Source of the DNA: Streptosporangium saharense | GTDB lineage: Bacteria; Actinomycetota; Actinomycetes; Streptosporangiales; Streptosporangiaceae | Direction: 5' to 3' | Length of the DNA stretch: 64,000 nt | NCBI RefSeq assembly: GCF_014203715.1 | Contig: NZ_JACHJP010000003.1 | Coordinates: 186,001 to 250,000, forward strand | In this document: piece after piece, positions 43,210 to 52,189 of the stretch | Position numbering within the stretch: the stretch's first letter is position 1 | Layout of the letters: each line of letters opens with the position of its first letter | Position numbers and translations under genes: made by a program | Notes under the pieces: model-generated | The model's database searches: none | Seen by the model: only the letters and a program-made list of their open reading frames with translations | Told to the model about the DNA's origin: nothing

Positions 43210-45333
43210 TCAGTCCTGGAGGAGCGGGTCGGCGGTCTCCTGCCCGTGCTCCCCGAGTGCGAGGGCGATCAGCTCCTCCAGGCTCAGCTTCTTCCCGGCG
43301 GCGAAGGCCTCCTCGTGCGCCTGCTCACCCAGAAGCTCCTTGCACTCCTTGACGCAGCGGTCGTGCTCGGCGTTGAAGAAGGGCGAACCGAGCTGCGGCA
43401 ACCCGAACGTGCGCCAGTGCGCCTGGCCACCGCCCATCAGCCGCGAGGCCAGCTCGGGCTGGTTCGCTTCGAGGGCCTGCCTCGCGACCACCTCGATCGC
43501 CAGGCCGACACCCAGGACGTCGTGGAAGTAACCCTTCAGCCGCAGCGCCTCACGCGCGTTCGTCATGGCCTCTGCGGGACGGCCCATCGCCTGCGAGACG
43601 CTGGCCAGCGCGTAGATGGCGTAGGAGCGCAACCACAGCTCACCGCGCTGGGTGCACACCGTGATGCAGTCGCGCAGCAGCGTCTCGGCCTCGCCGGGGT
43701 CGCCCTGCATGAGCAGCACCATCGACAGCTCGACGATCGAGGGCAGCAGACCCGGGTTCAGCTCCCTGCCGCTCTTGTGGAACTCGATGGCGACACCGAG
43801 CAGCGCGCTCGCCTTGTGCAGGTCGTTCTGGAGGAAGGCCGCCGTGCCGAGCATCTTCGTCGCCAGGATCACCGCACCCGAGTCGCCGATGCGCACCGCC
43901 TCCGCGCTGCACTTCTCGGCAGCCTCGATGGCGCCGGTGATGTTGCCCTGGGCACTGTTGATGTAGGAGAGCACCCACAGCGCCTTGCACCGCTCGGGAC
44001 ACGGTTCCGGTGACAGCTCCAGGGTCTTCTCAAGGTAGAGCCTGCCCTCGCGCGCCAGCCCGCAGGCCACCCACATGAACCACAGTGAGGAGAGCAGCTT
44101 CAGCCCCGCGACCATCTCGCCCGGAGTGTTCAGGCAGTAGTCGAGGGCGACCCTGACGTTGTCGTGCTCGTGGCGCATCCGGACGTGCCAGTAGACCTGG
44201 CGGGCACCCGACCAGGCCTCCTCGCTCTTGAGGGCAAGCTGCAGGTAGTAGTCACGGTGCCGCTCCTTGATGCGCTCCTTCTCGTTCAGGTGCTTGAGCC
44301 ACTCCTCGCCGTAGTCGCGCAGCGTGTCGATCAGCCGGTAGCGGTGCCCCGACGGGGTGCCGCTGCTGAGCAGGATCGACTTCTCGACCAGGCTGGAGAT
44401 GAGGTCGACGATGTTCTCGTGGGGAAGGTTGTCCCCGGCGCACACGTAGTGGGCGGCGTCAAGCTCGAAGTCACCCGCGAAGACCGAGAGCCGCGCCCAC
44501 AGGAGCCGCTCGGCGGGCTCGCACAGCTCATGGCTCCAGCCGATCGCCGCGCGCAGCGTCTGGTGCCTGGGCAACGCCGTACGGCTGGCGCCCGCGAGCA
44601 GGCTGAACCGGTCGGCCAGCAGGTCGATCATCTGCTCGACGGACAGCGCCCGCAGCCGCACCGCCGCCAGCTCGATGGCCAGCGGGATGCCGTCGAGGCG
44701 GCGGCACAGCTCGCTGACGGAGCTGACGTTGCGCTCGTCGAGCTCGAAGCCGGGAACCGCCGCGCTCGCCCGCTCGGCGAACAGCATCAGGGCCTCGTTG
44801 GTGAAGACGTTCTCACCCGGCACGCTGCCGGGCAGGGCCAGCGGCGGCACGGTGACCGTGTGCTCGCCCCTGGCGTTGAGCGAGTGGCGGCTGGTCGCCA
44901 GGATGGTCAGGCCGCTCACCCGGGTCAGCAGGTCCTCGAAGAGCCTGGCGCAGGCCTCGGTCACGTGCTCACAGGCGTCGATGACCAGCAGGACCTCGCG
45001 GTCGTTGAGCCACTCGACCAGCGTCTCCTCCGGAGAGCGGGACGACTGGTCGGCGATGCCGAGGGCCGAGTTGATCGTGTGCCTGAGCAGGCTGGGATCA
45101 CGCTGCCTGGCGATGTCGGCGAACCAGATGCCGTCCTTGAACTGGCCGCGCATCTGGTGCGCGACGCGCAGCGCCGTACGCGACTTGCCGACCCCGCCGA
45201 TGCCGGTCACGGTGACGAGGCGGTGCTCGCGCAACCGCTGTCGCAGAATGGTCAGGAGCCTGGTGCGCCCGACGAAGCTGGTGAGCTCGTTCGGGAGATT
45301 GCCGTCTCGCCGCCATCCTGATGGCGCTGCCAT
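43210..45333 (-). CDS. NB-ARC/TPR regulator-type ATPase lacking a DNA-binding domain
   Basis: About 707 aa. N-terminal T-S-F-V-G-R and Walker A G-I-G-G-V-G-K-S-R-T are followed by Walker B-like L-L-V-I-D-A-C-E-H and R-L-D-G-I-P-L-A-I-E-L-A-A-V-R-L, the hallmark of AfsR/LuxR-LAL-type ATPases. TPR repeats follow. Where such proteins usually end in a LuxR HTH, this one stops after a short tail (L-S-L-E-E-L-I-A-L-A-L-G), so no DNA-binding domain is seen. ATG 45333 has GAGGCGG before it; upstream in-frame sequence is not protein-like. Convergent with the terpene synthase (9 nt apart). Confidence 0.88.
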   Translation of the reverse strand: MAAPSGWRRDGNLPNELTSFVGRTRLLTILRQRLREHRLVTVTGIGGVGKSRTALRVAHQMRGQFKDGIWFADIARQRDPSLLRHTINSALGIADQSSRSPEETLVEWLNDREVLLVIDACEHVTEACARLFEDLLTRVSGLTILATSRHSLNARGEHTVTVPPLALPGSVPGENVFTNEALMLFAERASAAVPGFELDERNVSSVSELCRRLDGIPLAIELAAVRLRALSVEQMIDLLADRFSLLAGASRTALPRHQTLRAAIGWSHELCEPAERLLWARLSVFAGDFELDAAHYVCAGDNLPHENIVDLISSLVEKSILLSSGTPSGHRYRLIDTLRDYGEEWLKHLNEKERIKERHRDYYLQLALKSEEAWSGARQVYWHVRMRHEHDNVRVALDYCLNTPGEMVAGLKLLSSLWFMWVACGLAREGRLYLEKTLELSPEPCPERCKALWVLSYINSAQGNITGAIEAAEKCSAEAVRIGDSGAVILATKMLGTAAFLQNDLHKASALLGVAIEFHKSGRELNPGLLPSIVELSMVLLMQGDPGEAETLLRDCITVCTQRGELWLRSYAIYALASVSQAMGRPAEAMTNAREALRLKGYFHDVLGVGLAIEVVARQALEANQPELASRLMGGGQAHWRTFGLPQLGSPFFNAEHDRCVKECKELLGEQAHEEAFAAGKKLSLEELIALALGEHGQETADPLLQD

Positions 45334-45485
45334 GGCCGCCTCACGGGGGTAGCTGACACCTGACCTTCCGCATCGTACCCGTCCGGACAGTCGGCTGTCC
45401 CTGAGGACGGGAAGCGGGCAGGAGTTTCCCCAACCGTCCACTCGTGGTGCGGAGGAGTGGGCGTCACGCTGGCTAGCATGGACCC

Positions 45486-45665
45486 GTGACTTCGCTTGAG
45501 CCCGACGACCTGCATCCTGATGATCTGCGTCCCGTCGATCTCTCTGACGACGGCCCGCCGATCCTGCCCGACCAGACAGCGGACGACACCGACATCGGCT
45601 GGGGCGCGTGGCGCGAGCCCAGCGACGACGACAGGCTGCTGGAGGATCGGCCGCCCCACTGGTAG
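45486..45665 (+). CDS. Conserved 59-residue acidic protein
   Basis: Short gene starting MTSLEPDDLHPDDLRPVDLS and ending with D-D-R-L-L-E-D-R-P-P-H-W. The motif P-I-L-P-D-Q-T-A-D-D-T-D-I-G-W-G and the terminal R-P-P-H-W recall a small acidic protein conserved in actinomycetes (from memory; unverified). It is likely disordered and cytosolic; function unknown. TAGCAT (45474-45479) lies six bases before GTG 45486, the same leaderless layout as recQ. The gene ends 13 nt before the convergent permease gene. Confidence 0.7.
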   Translation: MTSLEPDDLHPDDLRPVDLSDDGPPILPDQTADDTDIGWGAWREPSDDDRLLEDRPPHW

Positions 45666-45678
45666 GAACGGCCCCAGC

Positions 45679-46590
45679 TCACGAGACCACGTCCCTGCGC
45701 CGGAACCGGCGGAAGGCGAGGGCGACCAGGACCACCGAGTAGGTGACCGAGACGGCCACGCCCTTGACCATTCCGCCGTAGTCGGGTTGCGGCGCGAGGG
45801 CGTCAAGCCACGCCGTGCTCCAGAACGTCGGCAGGAACTCCCGCAGCGAGCCCAGCGCGTCCACCGCCTGCAGGATGCCGCTGACGATCACCAGGCCGAC
45901 CGCCCCGCCGACGGCGCCGAGCGGTGAGTCCGTGCCGACGGAGAGCAGGAAGGCGAGCGCGGCGACCACGAACTGGCTGACCAGCACGTAGCCGACCACG
46001 ATCCCGAACCGGGGCAGCACGTCCAGCGCGGCGACCGTCTCGCCGGTGCCCGGCACCCGCACGTCGTTCCAGCCGAACGCCAGGGTCCCGGCGAGCAGCG
46101 CCATCACCGGCAGGCAGACGACCGCCGCCGCCGAGTAGGCCAGGGCGACCACCAGCTTCTGCCGCAGCAGTCTGTCCCTGGGGACCGGGGCGGCCAGCAG
46201 GTAACGCAGCGAGGACCAGCTCGCCTCGCTGGCCACCGTGTCGCCGCAGAACAGCGCGACCGCCACGACCAGCAGGAAGCTCGCCGAGACCGACAGCGCG
46301 AACGCCGCGAAGTTCAGGCCGCCCTCGGTCGCCAGGTCGGACATGCGCAGCGTGCCCGTCGGCTGGCCGGAGCCAGCGCCCAGCTCGAAGGCGGCGACCA
46401 GCACCCACGGCAGCGCCAGCAGCAGGCCGAACATCACCAGCGTGCGGCGCCGCCTGAACTGCCTGGCGAACTCCACGGAGAGCGGCAGCGTACGGCCAGG
46501 CAGGTAACCGGCGGCCCGGCCGTCGCCCCGCCCCGGGGTCTCGGGGACCTCCTCGACCGCCGAATCGGCCCGCGCCAGGATCTCGCTCAT
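45679..46590 (-). CDS. ABC-2 type permease
   Basis: 303 aa with about six transmembrane helices and the pattern of ABC-2 exporters (F-C-G-D-T-V-A-S-E-A-S-W-S-S-L-R-Y-L-L-A-A-P-V-P-R). It overlaps the preceding fusion gene by 4 bp (ATGA) and lacks its own ATPase, so it almost certainly pairs with the ATPase domain of that fusion. Short basic N-terminus (positions 1-40) is cytosolic. Confidence 0.9.
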   Translation of the reverse strand: MSEILARADSAVEEVPETPGRGDGRAAGYLPGRTLPLSVEFARQFRRRRTLVMFGLLLALPWVLVAAFELGAGSGQPTGTLRMSDLATEGGLNFAAFALSVSASFLLVVAVALFCGDTVASEASWSSLRYLLAAPVPRDRLLRQKLVVALAYSAAAVVCLPVMALLAGTLAFGWNDVRVPGTGETVAALDVLPRFGIVVGYVLVSQFVVAALAFLLSVGTDSPLGAVGGAVGLVIVSGILQAVDALGSLREFLPTFWSTAWLDALAPQPDYGGMVKGVAVSVTYSVVLVALAFRRFRRRDVVS

Positions 46591-49133
46591 GCCTTCTCCC
46601 CGATCAGGTCAAGGAACACGTCCTCAAGACGGCTGCCCGAGCCGTTACCCGGACCGTGCCCGTTCAGCAGTTCACGTACCGGCCCCGCGGTGACCAGGCG
46701 TCCCCGGTGCATGACCACCACGTGGCCGCACGTCTGCTCGACCTCGGCGAGCAGGTGGCTGGAGACGATGACCGTACGACCCCGCGCCGCGTAGGCGATC
46801 AGGACCTCGCGCATCTCCCGGATCTGGGGCGGGTCGAGGCCGTTTGCCGGTTCGTCGAGGACCAGCAGGTCGGGCAGGCCGAGCATGGCCTGGGCGATGG
46901 CCAGGCGCTGGCGCATGCCCTGGGAGTAGGTCCGCACCGCGCGGTCGAGGGCGCCGCCGAGCCCGGCGATCTCCAGGGCCTCGGCGAAGTGGGCGTCCCG
47001 CTCAGGACGCCCTGTGGCCCGCCAGTAGAGCTCCAGGTTGGCCCGTCCCGTCAGGTGCGGCAGGAAGCCGGGCCCCTCGACGAAGGAGCCCAGCCGCGAC
47101 AGCACGGCGGCGCCGGGGGAGACCCGGTGGCCGAAGATCCTGATCTCGCCCGCGTCGGGGTGGATCAGGCCCATCATCATCCGCATCGTCGTGGTCTTTC
47201 CCGCGCCGTTGGGGCCGAGCAGGCCGAGCACCTGGCCGCGTTCCACGGTGAAGGACAGGTCGTCGACCGCCAGTTCGCCGTTGCGGTAGGCCTTGGTCAG
47301 GCCGTCGATCCGCAGCGGGACGTCGGCCAGGTCCGGGTCGTGGTCCGTACGGCGGCGCCGGCGCCCGGCGAGCAGCAGGAGCGCCGCGACCACGACCGCG
47401 ACGGCGGGCAGCGCCCACGTCCACCAGGACGGCCCGTTGGGCGGGGTCCGCAGCGCGGCGTCCGTCGGGACGGTCAGCGCGGGGGAGGCCAGCTCGACCT
47501 GGTAGACGGCCGGGGCGGCCGGGGTGCTGTAGCCGAGGTCGGTCGTGGTGAAGGCGACCCGCAGCCGGTGCCCGGCGTCGAAACGGTGATCGATGACGGG
47601 CAGCGTGACGGTGGCTTCGCCCGTACCGCCGGAGGAGACGGCGACCCGCACCGGGGCGACCAGGCCGTCGGGCAGGACCGGGGCCTGGGTGCCCACGCCG
47701 ACGTCGTAGAGCTTGGCGAACAGCGTCACCCCGTCCTTGGAGTCGCCCTCGGTACGCACCCTGACCCGGACCGTGGAGCCACCGGTGACCTGGAGCGGGG
47801 CGGTGAGCGGGGCGGAGTCGAAGTGGGCGCTCTGCCCCGGCATCTCGGTGGACAGGCTCAGCCCGGCCCCCGTGGGGACGCCGAAGCCGGGCACCGAGGA
47901 GATCGAGGAGGGGGAGCCGCCGGGCGGGTTGGCGACCGGCTGGGCGGGGCCCTCCAGGGGGATCTGGGTCGTCGCCGCGCCGTACAGGCCGGGGTAGGCG
48001 GGGGAGGTGGCGTGAAGCTGGACGGGGCGGCGGGTGCCGGGGTCGCGTCCGCCGTCGCGGGTGACGGTGAACGGGGCCTCGGCCTGCCCGCTCTCGCCCT
48101 TCAGGTAGCGGGCGAACCAGGCGGCGGTCCGCTCGTGGAGCCAGTCGATCTCGCCGTCGCCGCCGTCGTGGCCGCCGTCGAACCAGGCGACGGAGACCGG
48201 GGCGCCGGTCGCGGCCACGGCTCTGGCGTTGGCGTCGGCCTGGGCGAGGGTGAACAGCGAGTCGCGTGTCCCCTGGATCAGTAGCGTGGGGATCCTGATC
48301 CTGCCGGGCACGGAGACGGGGCTCGACCTGCGCAGGGTCTCGACCGCCTCCGGCGTCGCCCGGCCCGTCTCGGCGATCTTCTGGTAGACGTCGCACAGCT
48401 CGGGCAGGAACCGGCCGCACCTGACCTCCTGCGCGCTCGCCGGTGGCGCCTCTTCGGTGACGGCCCTCGGCGCCCCGGGGACGGGGGCGGGGGAGGTGCC
48501 GCCCCTGCTGAAGAACAGCCCGGCCCACATGCGCTTGAACACCCCGTCCTGCGGGCCCCTGCCGCCCGCCTCGGGGAAGAGCGCGTCGGCCAGGTCGTGC
48601 CAGGTGATCTGGGGGACGATCGCGTCGATCCGGTCGTCGTGGGCGGCGGCCATCAGCGCGATGGCGCCGCCGTAGGAGCCGCCTGCGACGCCGACCCTCG
48701 GGTCCCCGGCCTCGTCGAGCCTGACCTCGGGCCGTCTGGCCAGCCAGTCGACGAGCTGGCGCACGTCCTTGACCTCGTAGTCGGGGGAGTTGAGCGCGAT
48801 CTGTCCCGTCGAGCGGCCGAAGCCCCTTGCTGACCAGGTCAGCACGGCGTAGCCGTCTCCGGCGAGCCGTACGGCCGCCTCCCGGACGCTCTGCTTGCTG
48901 CCGCCGAAGCCGTGGGCCAGCAGCACCGCGGGGGCCCTGCCGCCCCCGGCGGGCGGGAAGAACGTCGCGTCCAGTGTGACCCGCTGGTCGTCACGGGGGC
49001 CGTCGAGCACCGTGATGCTCTGCTCCTGGGGACGTGCCCCCGAGGGGGACGGCCACAGGATCCAGACGGCCACGGCGGCGGCCAGTACGGCGACCAGCGC
49101 GATCCAGGCGACAGGCTTGCCCGCGAGCTTCAT
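46587..49133 (-). CDS. Fusion of extracytoplasmic CocE/alpha-beta hydrolase and ABC transporter ATPase
   Basis: 848 aa. An N-terminal membrane helix (I-A-L-V-A-V-L-A-A-A-V-A-V-W-I-L-W) leads to a peptidase S15/CocE-like hydrolase (30 to about 560): oxyanion H-G-F-G-G, nucleophile elbow G-V-A-G-G-S-Y-G-G, then a later Asp and G-G-H-D acid/base region. A jelly-roll part follows with R-L-R-V-A-F-T-T-T-D. A second membrane helix (about 572-596) and an Arg-rich stop-transfer R-R-R-R lead to an ABC ATPase: Walker A G-P-N-G-A-G-K-T-T, signature Y-S-Q-G-M-R-Q-R, Walker B V-L-D-E-P-A-N-G-L-D. The geometry puts the hydrolase outside and the ATPase inside. It overlaps its permease by 4 bp. Such joining suggests substrate processing coupled to export (inference). 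Confidence 0.9.
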   Translation of the reverse strand: MKLAGKPVAWIALVAVLAAAVAVWILWPSPSGARPQEQSITVLDGPRDDQRVTLDATFFPPAGGGRAPAVLLAHGFGGSKQSVREAAVRLAGDGYAVLTWSARGFGRSTGQIALNSPDYEVKDVRQLVDWLARRPEVRLDEAGDPRVGVAGGSYGGAIALMAAAHDDRIDAIVPQITWHDLADALFPEAGGRGPQDGVFKRMWAGLFFSRGGTSPAPVPGAPRAVTEEAPPASAQEVRCGRFLPELCDVYQKIAETGRATPEAVETLRRSSPVSVPGRIRIPTLLIQGTRDSLFTLAQADANARAVAATGAPVSVAWFDGGHDGGDGEIDWLHERTAAWFARYLKGESGQAEAPFTVTRDGGRDPGTRRPVQLHATSPAYPGLYGAATTQIPLEGPAQPVANPPGGSPSSISSVPGFGVPTGAGLSLSTEMPGQSAHFDSAPLTAPLQVTGGSTVRVRVRTEGDSKDGVTLFAKLYDVGVGTQAPVLPDGLVAPVRVAVSSGGTGEATVTLPVIDHRFDAGHRLRVAFTTTDLGYSTPAAPAVYQVELASPALTVPTDAALRTPPNGPSWWTWALPAVAVVVAALLLLAGRRRRRTDHDPDLADVPLRIDGLTKAYRNGELAVDDLSFTVERGQVLGLLGPNGAGKTTTMRMMMGLIHPDAGEIRIFGHRVSPGAAVLSRLGSFVEGPGFLPHLTGRANLELYWRATGRPERDAHFAEALEIAGLGGALDRAVRTYSQGMRQRLAIAQAMLGLPDLLVLDEPANGLDPPQIREMREVLIAYAARGRTVIVSSHLLAEVEQTCGHVVVMHRGRLVTAGPVRELLNGHGPGNGSGSRLEDVFLDLIGEKA

Positions 49134-49318
49134 GCGGTGAGCTTACTGAGGGCAGGCTGAGAGCCTCCTGAGACGGTCAGACAGCGAGAACATGAGGAGC
49201 AAGTGGCGACAAAACCCCTTGAAGGGTGCAAGCATCGCCGTATGGGACTAACCCCTGTCGATCTCTCAGGGATGTTCCTGATTGCGGACCAAGGTAAAGG
49301 ACGGGCATCATTTCGCGC

Positions 49319-50476
49319 GTGAAGTTCGTCGTGAGTCCAAAACGAAGCGCCATCCAGGCCATCCAGTGGGCGCTGCCCTACTGGACCAGGGGAAAGGCGG
49401 GCAGGCAGACCCCCGAGGACCTGTTCCGGGTGCTCTATTTCGGCTGGCTTGTCGCCTTCTCGTTCAAGGTCCTCGGCGCCTCGTGGGACGTCTCGTGGCA
49501 TTTCAAGTGGCTGCGTGACGACCTGGCGCCACCGCACCTGCTCAACAGCGTCGGCACCGCCATCGCCCTCACGCTCACGATCGTCCACCTCTACACCGGT
49601 TACGGCGTGGACAGGACCTCGCAGCGTCTCATCGGCTGGGGCACCGCGGTCTTCCTCATCGCGGTCCCGCTCGACCTCATCAACCACCGTGTCAACGGGC
49701 TCGACATCACCTCGTGGAGCCCGTCGCACATGATGCTCTACATCGGCACGCTGCTGATGGTCTCCGGGGTGACCAGGGGCTGGTTCATGGGAGCGCCCCC
49801 GGGGCGCACGCGCACGGTGGTCCTCGGCGCCCTGTGCGTCTTCCTGCTGGAGAACGTGTGGTTCCCGGCACAGCACCAGGAGTACGGCGTGTTCGGCATC
49901 GCCGCCTGGGACAGGGGACGCCCAGAGGCAGAGCCCATCCTGCTGCAGTTCGCCGCCGACCAGATGGGTCGCGCCATCGACCGGCCCATGGTGGTCAGGT
50001 TCTCGCTCCCGGTGCCCGACGAGCTCTACCCGGTCTACGGGGTGGCCGCGGCCATGATCGTCCTGGTCGTCGCCCGCGCGATGACGGGACGGATCCTCAC
50101 CGCGACCGCCGTGGCGGCCTCCTACGTCGCCTACCGCGCCCTCATCTGGCCGCTGCTGGCCGTGACGGGCTTCCCGCGCTCCGCGGTCCCGGTCTTCATG
50201 ATCGCCGGGGCGCTCATGATCGACCTGGCGTTCCTGATCAGGAACCCGGTGGTGCGGGCGCTGGCCGGGTCGGTCGCGGTGACCGTCGTCGTGGACCAGG
50301 CGCTGCGCCTGCAGAGCGCCGCCTACCTCACCCCGCCGCTGGTCCCGACGACGGTCGTGGCGATGGGCGGGGCGCTGCTGGCGCTGCTCTGGCTGGGCGC
50401 GGAGTGGGCGCTGACCCGCTTCGGGCTCCGGGGTCAGGATATGGAGGCCGTGGTGAGCGCGACCGCGAACCCGTAG
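49319..50476 (+). CDS. Multi-pass membrane protein next to copC/copD
   Basis: 385 aa with about ten predicted transmembrane helices. Recurrent motifs such as W-S-P-S-H-M-M-L-Y-I-G, F-L-L-E-N-V-W-F-P-A-Q-H-Q-E-Y-G-V-F-G and R-S-A-V-P-V-F contain conserved-looking His, Trp and Arg. I do not recognise the family. Its 3' end overlaps the convergent copD gene by 43 bp, and this neighbourhood suggests a copper-related role (weak inference). GTG 49319 has no obvious Shine-Dalgarno; GTG 49331 is an alternative. Confidence 0.75.
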   Translation: MKFVVSPKRSAIQAIQWALPYWTRGKAGRQTPEDLFRVLYFGWLVAFSFKVLGASWDVSWHFKWLRDDLAPPHLLNSVGTAIALTLTIVHLYTGYGVDRTSQRLIGWGTAVFLIAVPLDLINHRVNGLDITSWSPSHMMLYIGTLLMVSGVTRGWFMGAPPGRTRTVVLGALCVFLLENVWFPAQHQEYGVFGIAAWDRGRPEAEPILLQFAADQMGRAIDRPMVVRFSLPVPDELYPVYGVAAAMIVLVVARAMTGRILTATAVAASYVAYRALIWPLLAVTGFPRSAVPVFMIAGALMIDLAFLIRNPVVRALAGSVAVTVVVDQALRLQSAAYLTPPLVPTTVVAMGGALLALLWLGAEWALTRFGLRGQDMEAVVSATANP

Positions 50477-51465
50477 GCCAGGCCCATCACGGTGAGTTCC
50501 GCCGCCGCCCACGCGACGACGGCCGTTCCCTGCCGCGCGGCGATGCGCGGCAGCAGACGGAACCTGATGTGGGCGGCGAACGGGATCAGCAGCGCCACGC
50601 ACCCGGCCTTGGCGAGCAGCAGCAGCCCGTAGTCGCGGTTGAGCAGCGCCCCGGGCAGTTCGACCCCCGGGGTCAGGGCCATCGAGGCCAGGCCGGTGAC
50701 GAGCCCTGAGAGGCTCACCAGCGCCAGGGCCAGCGTCGCGAGCCTGGAGAACCTGGGCAGGACCGCGGCCAGCAGCTCCCGGTCCCTCGCGACCAGCAGC
50801 ATGATCACCAGCAGCCCGCCGGTCCACGCGGCCGAGCCCATCACGTGCAGCTCCATCGAGATCATGATGGGGTCGTGCCACACGGAGTTCACCGCGTGCC
50901 CGGTGACGGGGATCGGCAGCAGGCCGAAGAAGGCAACCACGATCCTCAGCTCCGCGGGCACCTTCTCCCCGAACCGTACGGCCAGCAGCCCGATGCCCGC
51001 GTAGGCGAGCGCGCAGGCGGCGCTGAAGAGCATCCCCTGGCCGTTACCGAACCTGCTGACGTACTGGGCGATCAGCGCCGGGGTGGGGACGGTTCCCGGG
51101 TTGAGCTGGGCGGTCTGGAAGACGATGACGACAAGGGCCAGCACCGCCCACGCCCAGGCGAACGTCACCGCGGCGGGCCTGGCCCTGCGCATCACCGGCT
51201 CGGTGCGCTCGGGGTCGTCGAACCCGAGGATTCTCGGCAGCAGGCTGAGCCCCACCACGGCGACCGCCGCGAGGTCCAGCAGCACCCGCAGCACGGGCAG
51301 GCCGTACTCGACGAGGGGGCCGGGCACGGCGATGCCCGGCACGGCCTTCTCGGCGGTCATGGTCGTCGCGGCCAGTACGGCCAGCAGCGCCCCGGAGACG
51401 AAGCCTCCGATCAGCAGCCTCCTGACCGAGACGGCCTCGGGGGCGCGCTCCAGTGTCGCGGTCAC
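50434..51465 (-). CDS. copD: CopD-family copper membrane protein
   Basis: 343 aa, about eight transmembrane helices. The family signature is seen in I-S-M-E-L-H-V-M-G-S-A-A-W-T-G-G, with conserved His in G-H-A-V-N-S-V-W-H. CopD proteins import copper or pass it to oxidases, together with CopC. The start is GTG 51465, whose GTGA overlaps the copC stop by 4 bp and which has GGAGGAG upstream; reading further upstream enters copC sequence. It overlaps the convergent membrane gene at its 3' end. Confidence 0.9.
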   Translation of the reverse strand: MTATLERAPEAVSVRRLLIGGFVSGALLAVLAATTMTAEKAVPGIAVPGPLVEYGLPVLRVLLDLAAVAVVGLSLLPRILGFDDPERTEPVMRRARPAAVTFAWAWAVLALVVIVFQTAQLNPGTVPTPALIAQYVSRFGNGQGMLFSAACALAYAGIGLLAVRFGEKVPAELRIVVAFFGLLPIPVTGHAVNSVWHDPIMISMELHVMGSAAWTGGLLVIMLLVARDRELLAAVLPRFSRLATLALALVSLSGLVTGLASMALTPGVELPGALLNRDYGLLLLAKAGCVALLIPFAAHIRFRLLPRIAARQGTAVVAWAAAELTVMGLAYGFAVALTTASIS

Positions 51466-52028
51466 CGCGTCTCCTCCCGGCTCCCGTTGCGGCGCATCGC
51501 GACGACGGTCGCCCCGCCCAGCAGCACCAGGGCGCCCACGATCCACAGCACGGCCATCCCGGCCCCGCCGTTCTGCGCGGCCTCGGCGGCCTGGGCGCTC
51601 AGGTCGGGCGCCTGCGCCGGGGCCGTGGCGGCGCCGGGGGCGGCCTGGGCGGGGGTTCCCGTGCCCGCGGCGGTCAGGGTGAAGGTCACCTTGCCCGACA
51701 CCGGGTGGCCGTCGGAGGACAGGATGCGGTAGCCCGCCACGTACTGCCCGGCCGGGCCGAGCGGTCTGACCTCGACGCTCACCTTCTCGTCGGAGACCGT
51801 GGTCTTGCCCTCCTCCCAGCGGGTGCCGCCGGGGCCGGTCACGCTGATCTGCGCGAAGCCCTGCCGTACCGTCTGGTCGAAGGTCAGGGTGATCCGCGCG
51901 GGGCCCGTGGCCAGAGAGGCGCCGTTCTCCGGGTCGCTGCCGATCAGCACGTTGTGGGCCTGCGCCGGGGTGACCACGCTCAGGAGCGCGGCGCTCGCGA
52001 GCAACAGGACAGTCAGTAACCGCCTCAC
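51462..52028 (-). CDS. copC: CopC-domain copper-binding protein
   Basis: 188 aa. Signal peptide V-R-R-L-L-T-V-L-L-L-A-S-A-A-L-L-S-V-V-T-P-A-Q-A, with cleavage before His, the Cu(II) ligand at the mature N-terminus (H-N-V-L-I-G-S-D-P). The second His lies in S-S-D-G-H-P-V-S-G, and F-D-Q-T-V follows the family pattern. A Pro/Ala-rich linker and C-terminal helix (G-M-A-V-L-W-I-V-G-A-L-V-L-L-G-G) anchor the domain outside. GTG 52028 is chosen because AGGAAGG precedes it and the signal peptide begins there; an ATG at 52076 would add 16 hydrophilic residues. First gene of copCD. Confidence 0.9.
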   Translation of the reverse strand: MRRLLTVLLLASAALLSVVTPAQAHNVLIGSDPENGASLATGPARITLTFDQTVRQGFAQISVTGPGGTRWEEGKTTVSDEKVSVEVRPLGPAGQYVAGYRILSSDGHPVSGKVTFTLTAAGTGTPAQAAPGAATAPAQAPDLSAQAAEAAQNGGAGMAVLWIVGALVLLGGATVVAMRRNGSREETR

Positions 52029-52134
52029 CGATCGTGGCCTTCCTATGGGTTCGTCGTGTTCCCGCAATGCTCCCATCTTGGTGGGCGGGTGCGGGAATCG
52101 GCCGGGAAGGCGCCGGGGGAGGCGGAAAAACGGG

Positions 52135-52175
52135 GGCGCCCGGCGATCCGTGGCAGGAATGGATCGCCGGGCGCC
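52135..52175 (-). terminator. Intrinsic terminator of chitinase 2
   Basis: GGCGCCCGGCGATCC and GGATCGCCGGGCGCC form a perfect 15-bp stem with an 11-nt loop. Reading the minus strand, CCCG and five Ts follow. It begins 15 nt after the chitinase 2 stop codon. Confidence 0.88.
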
Positions 52176-52189
52176 GATGGGAGAGGTGG

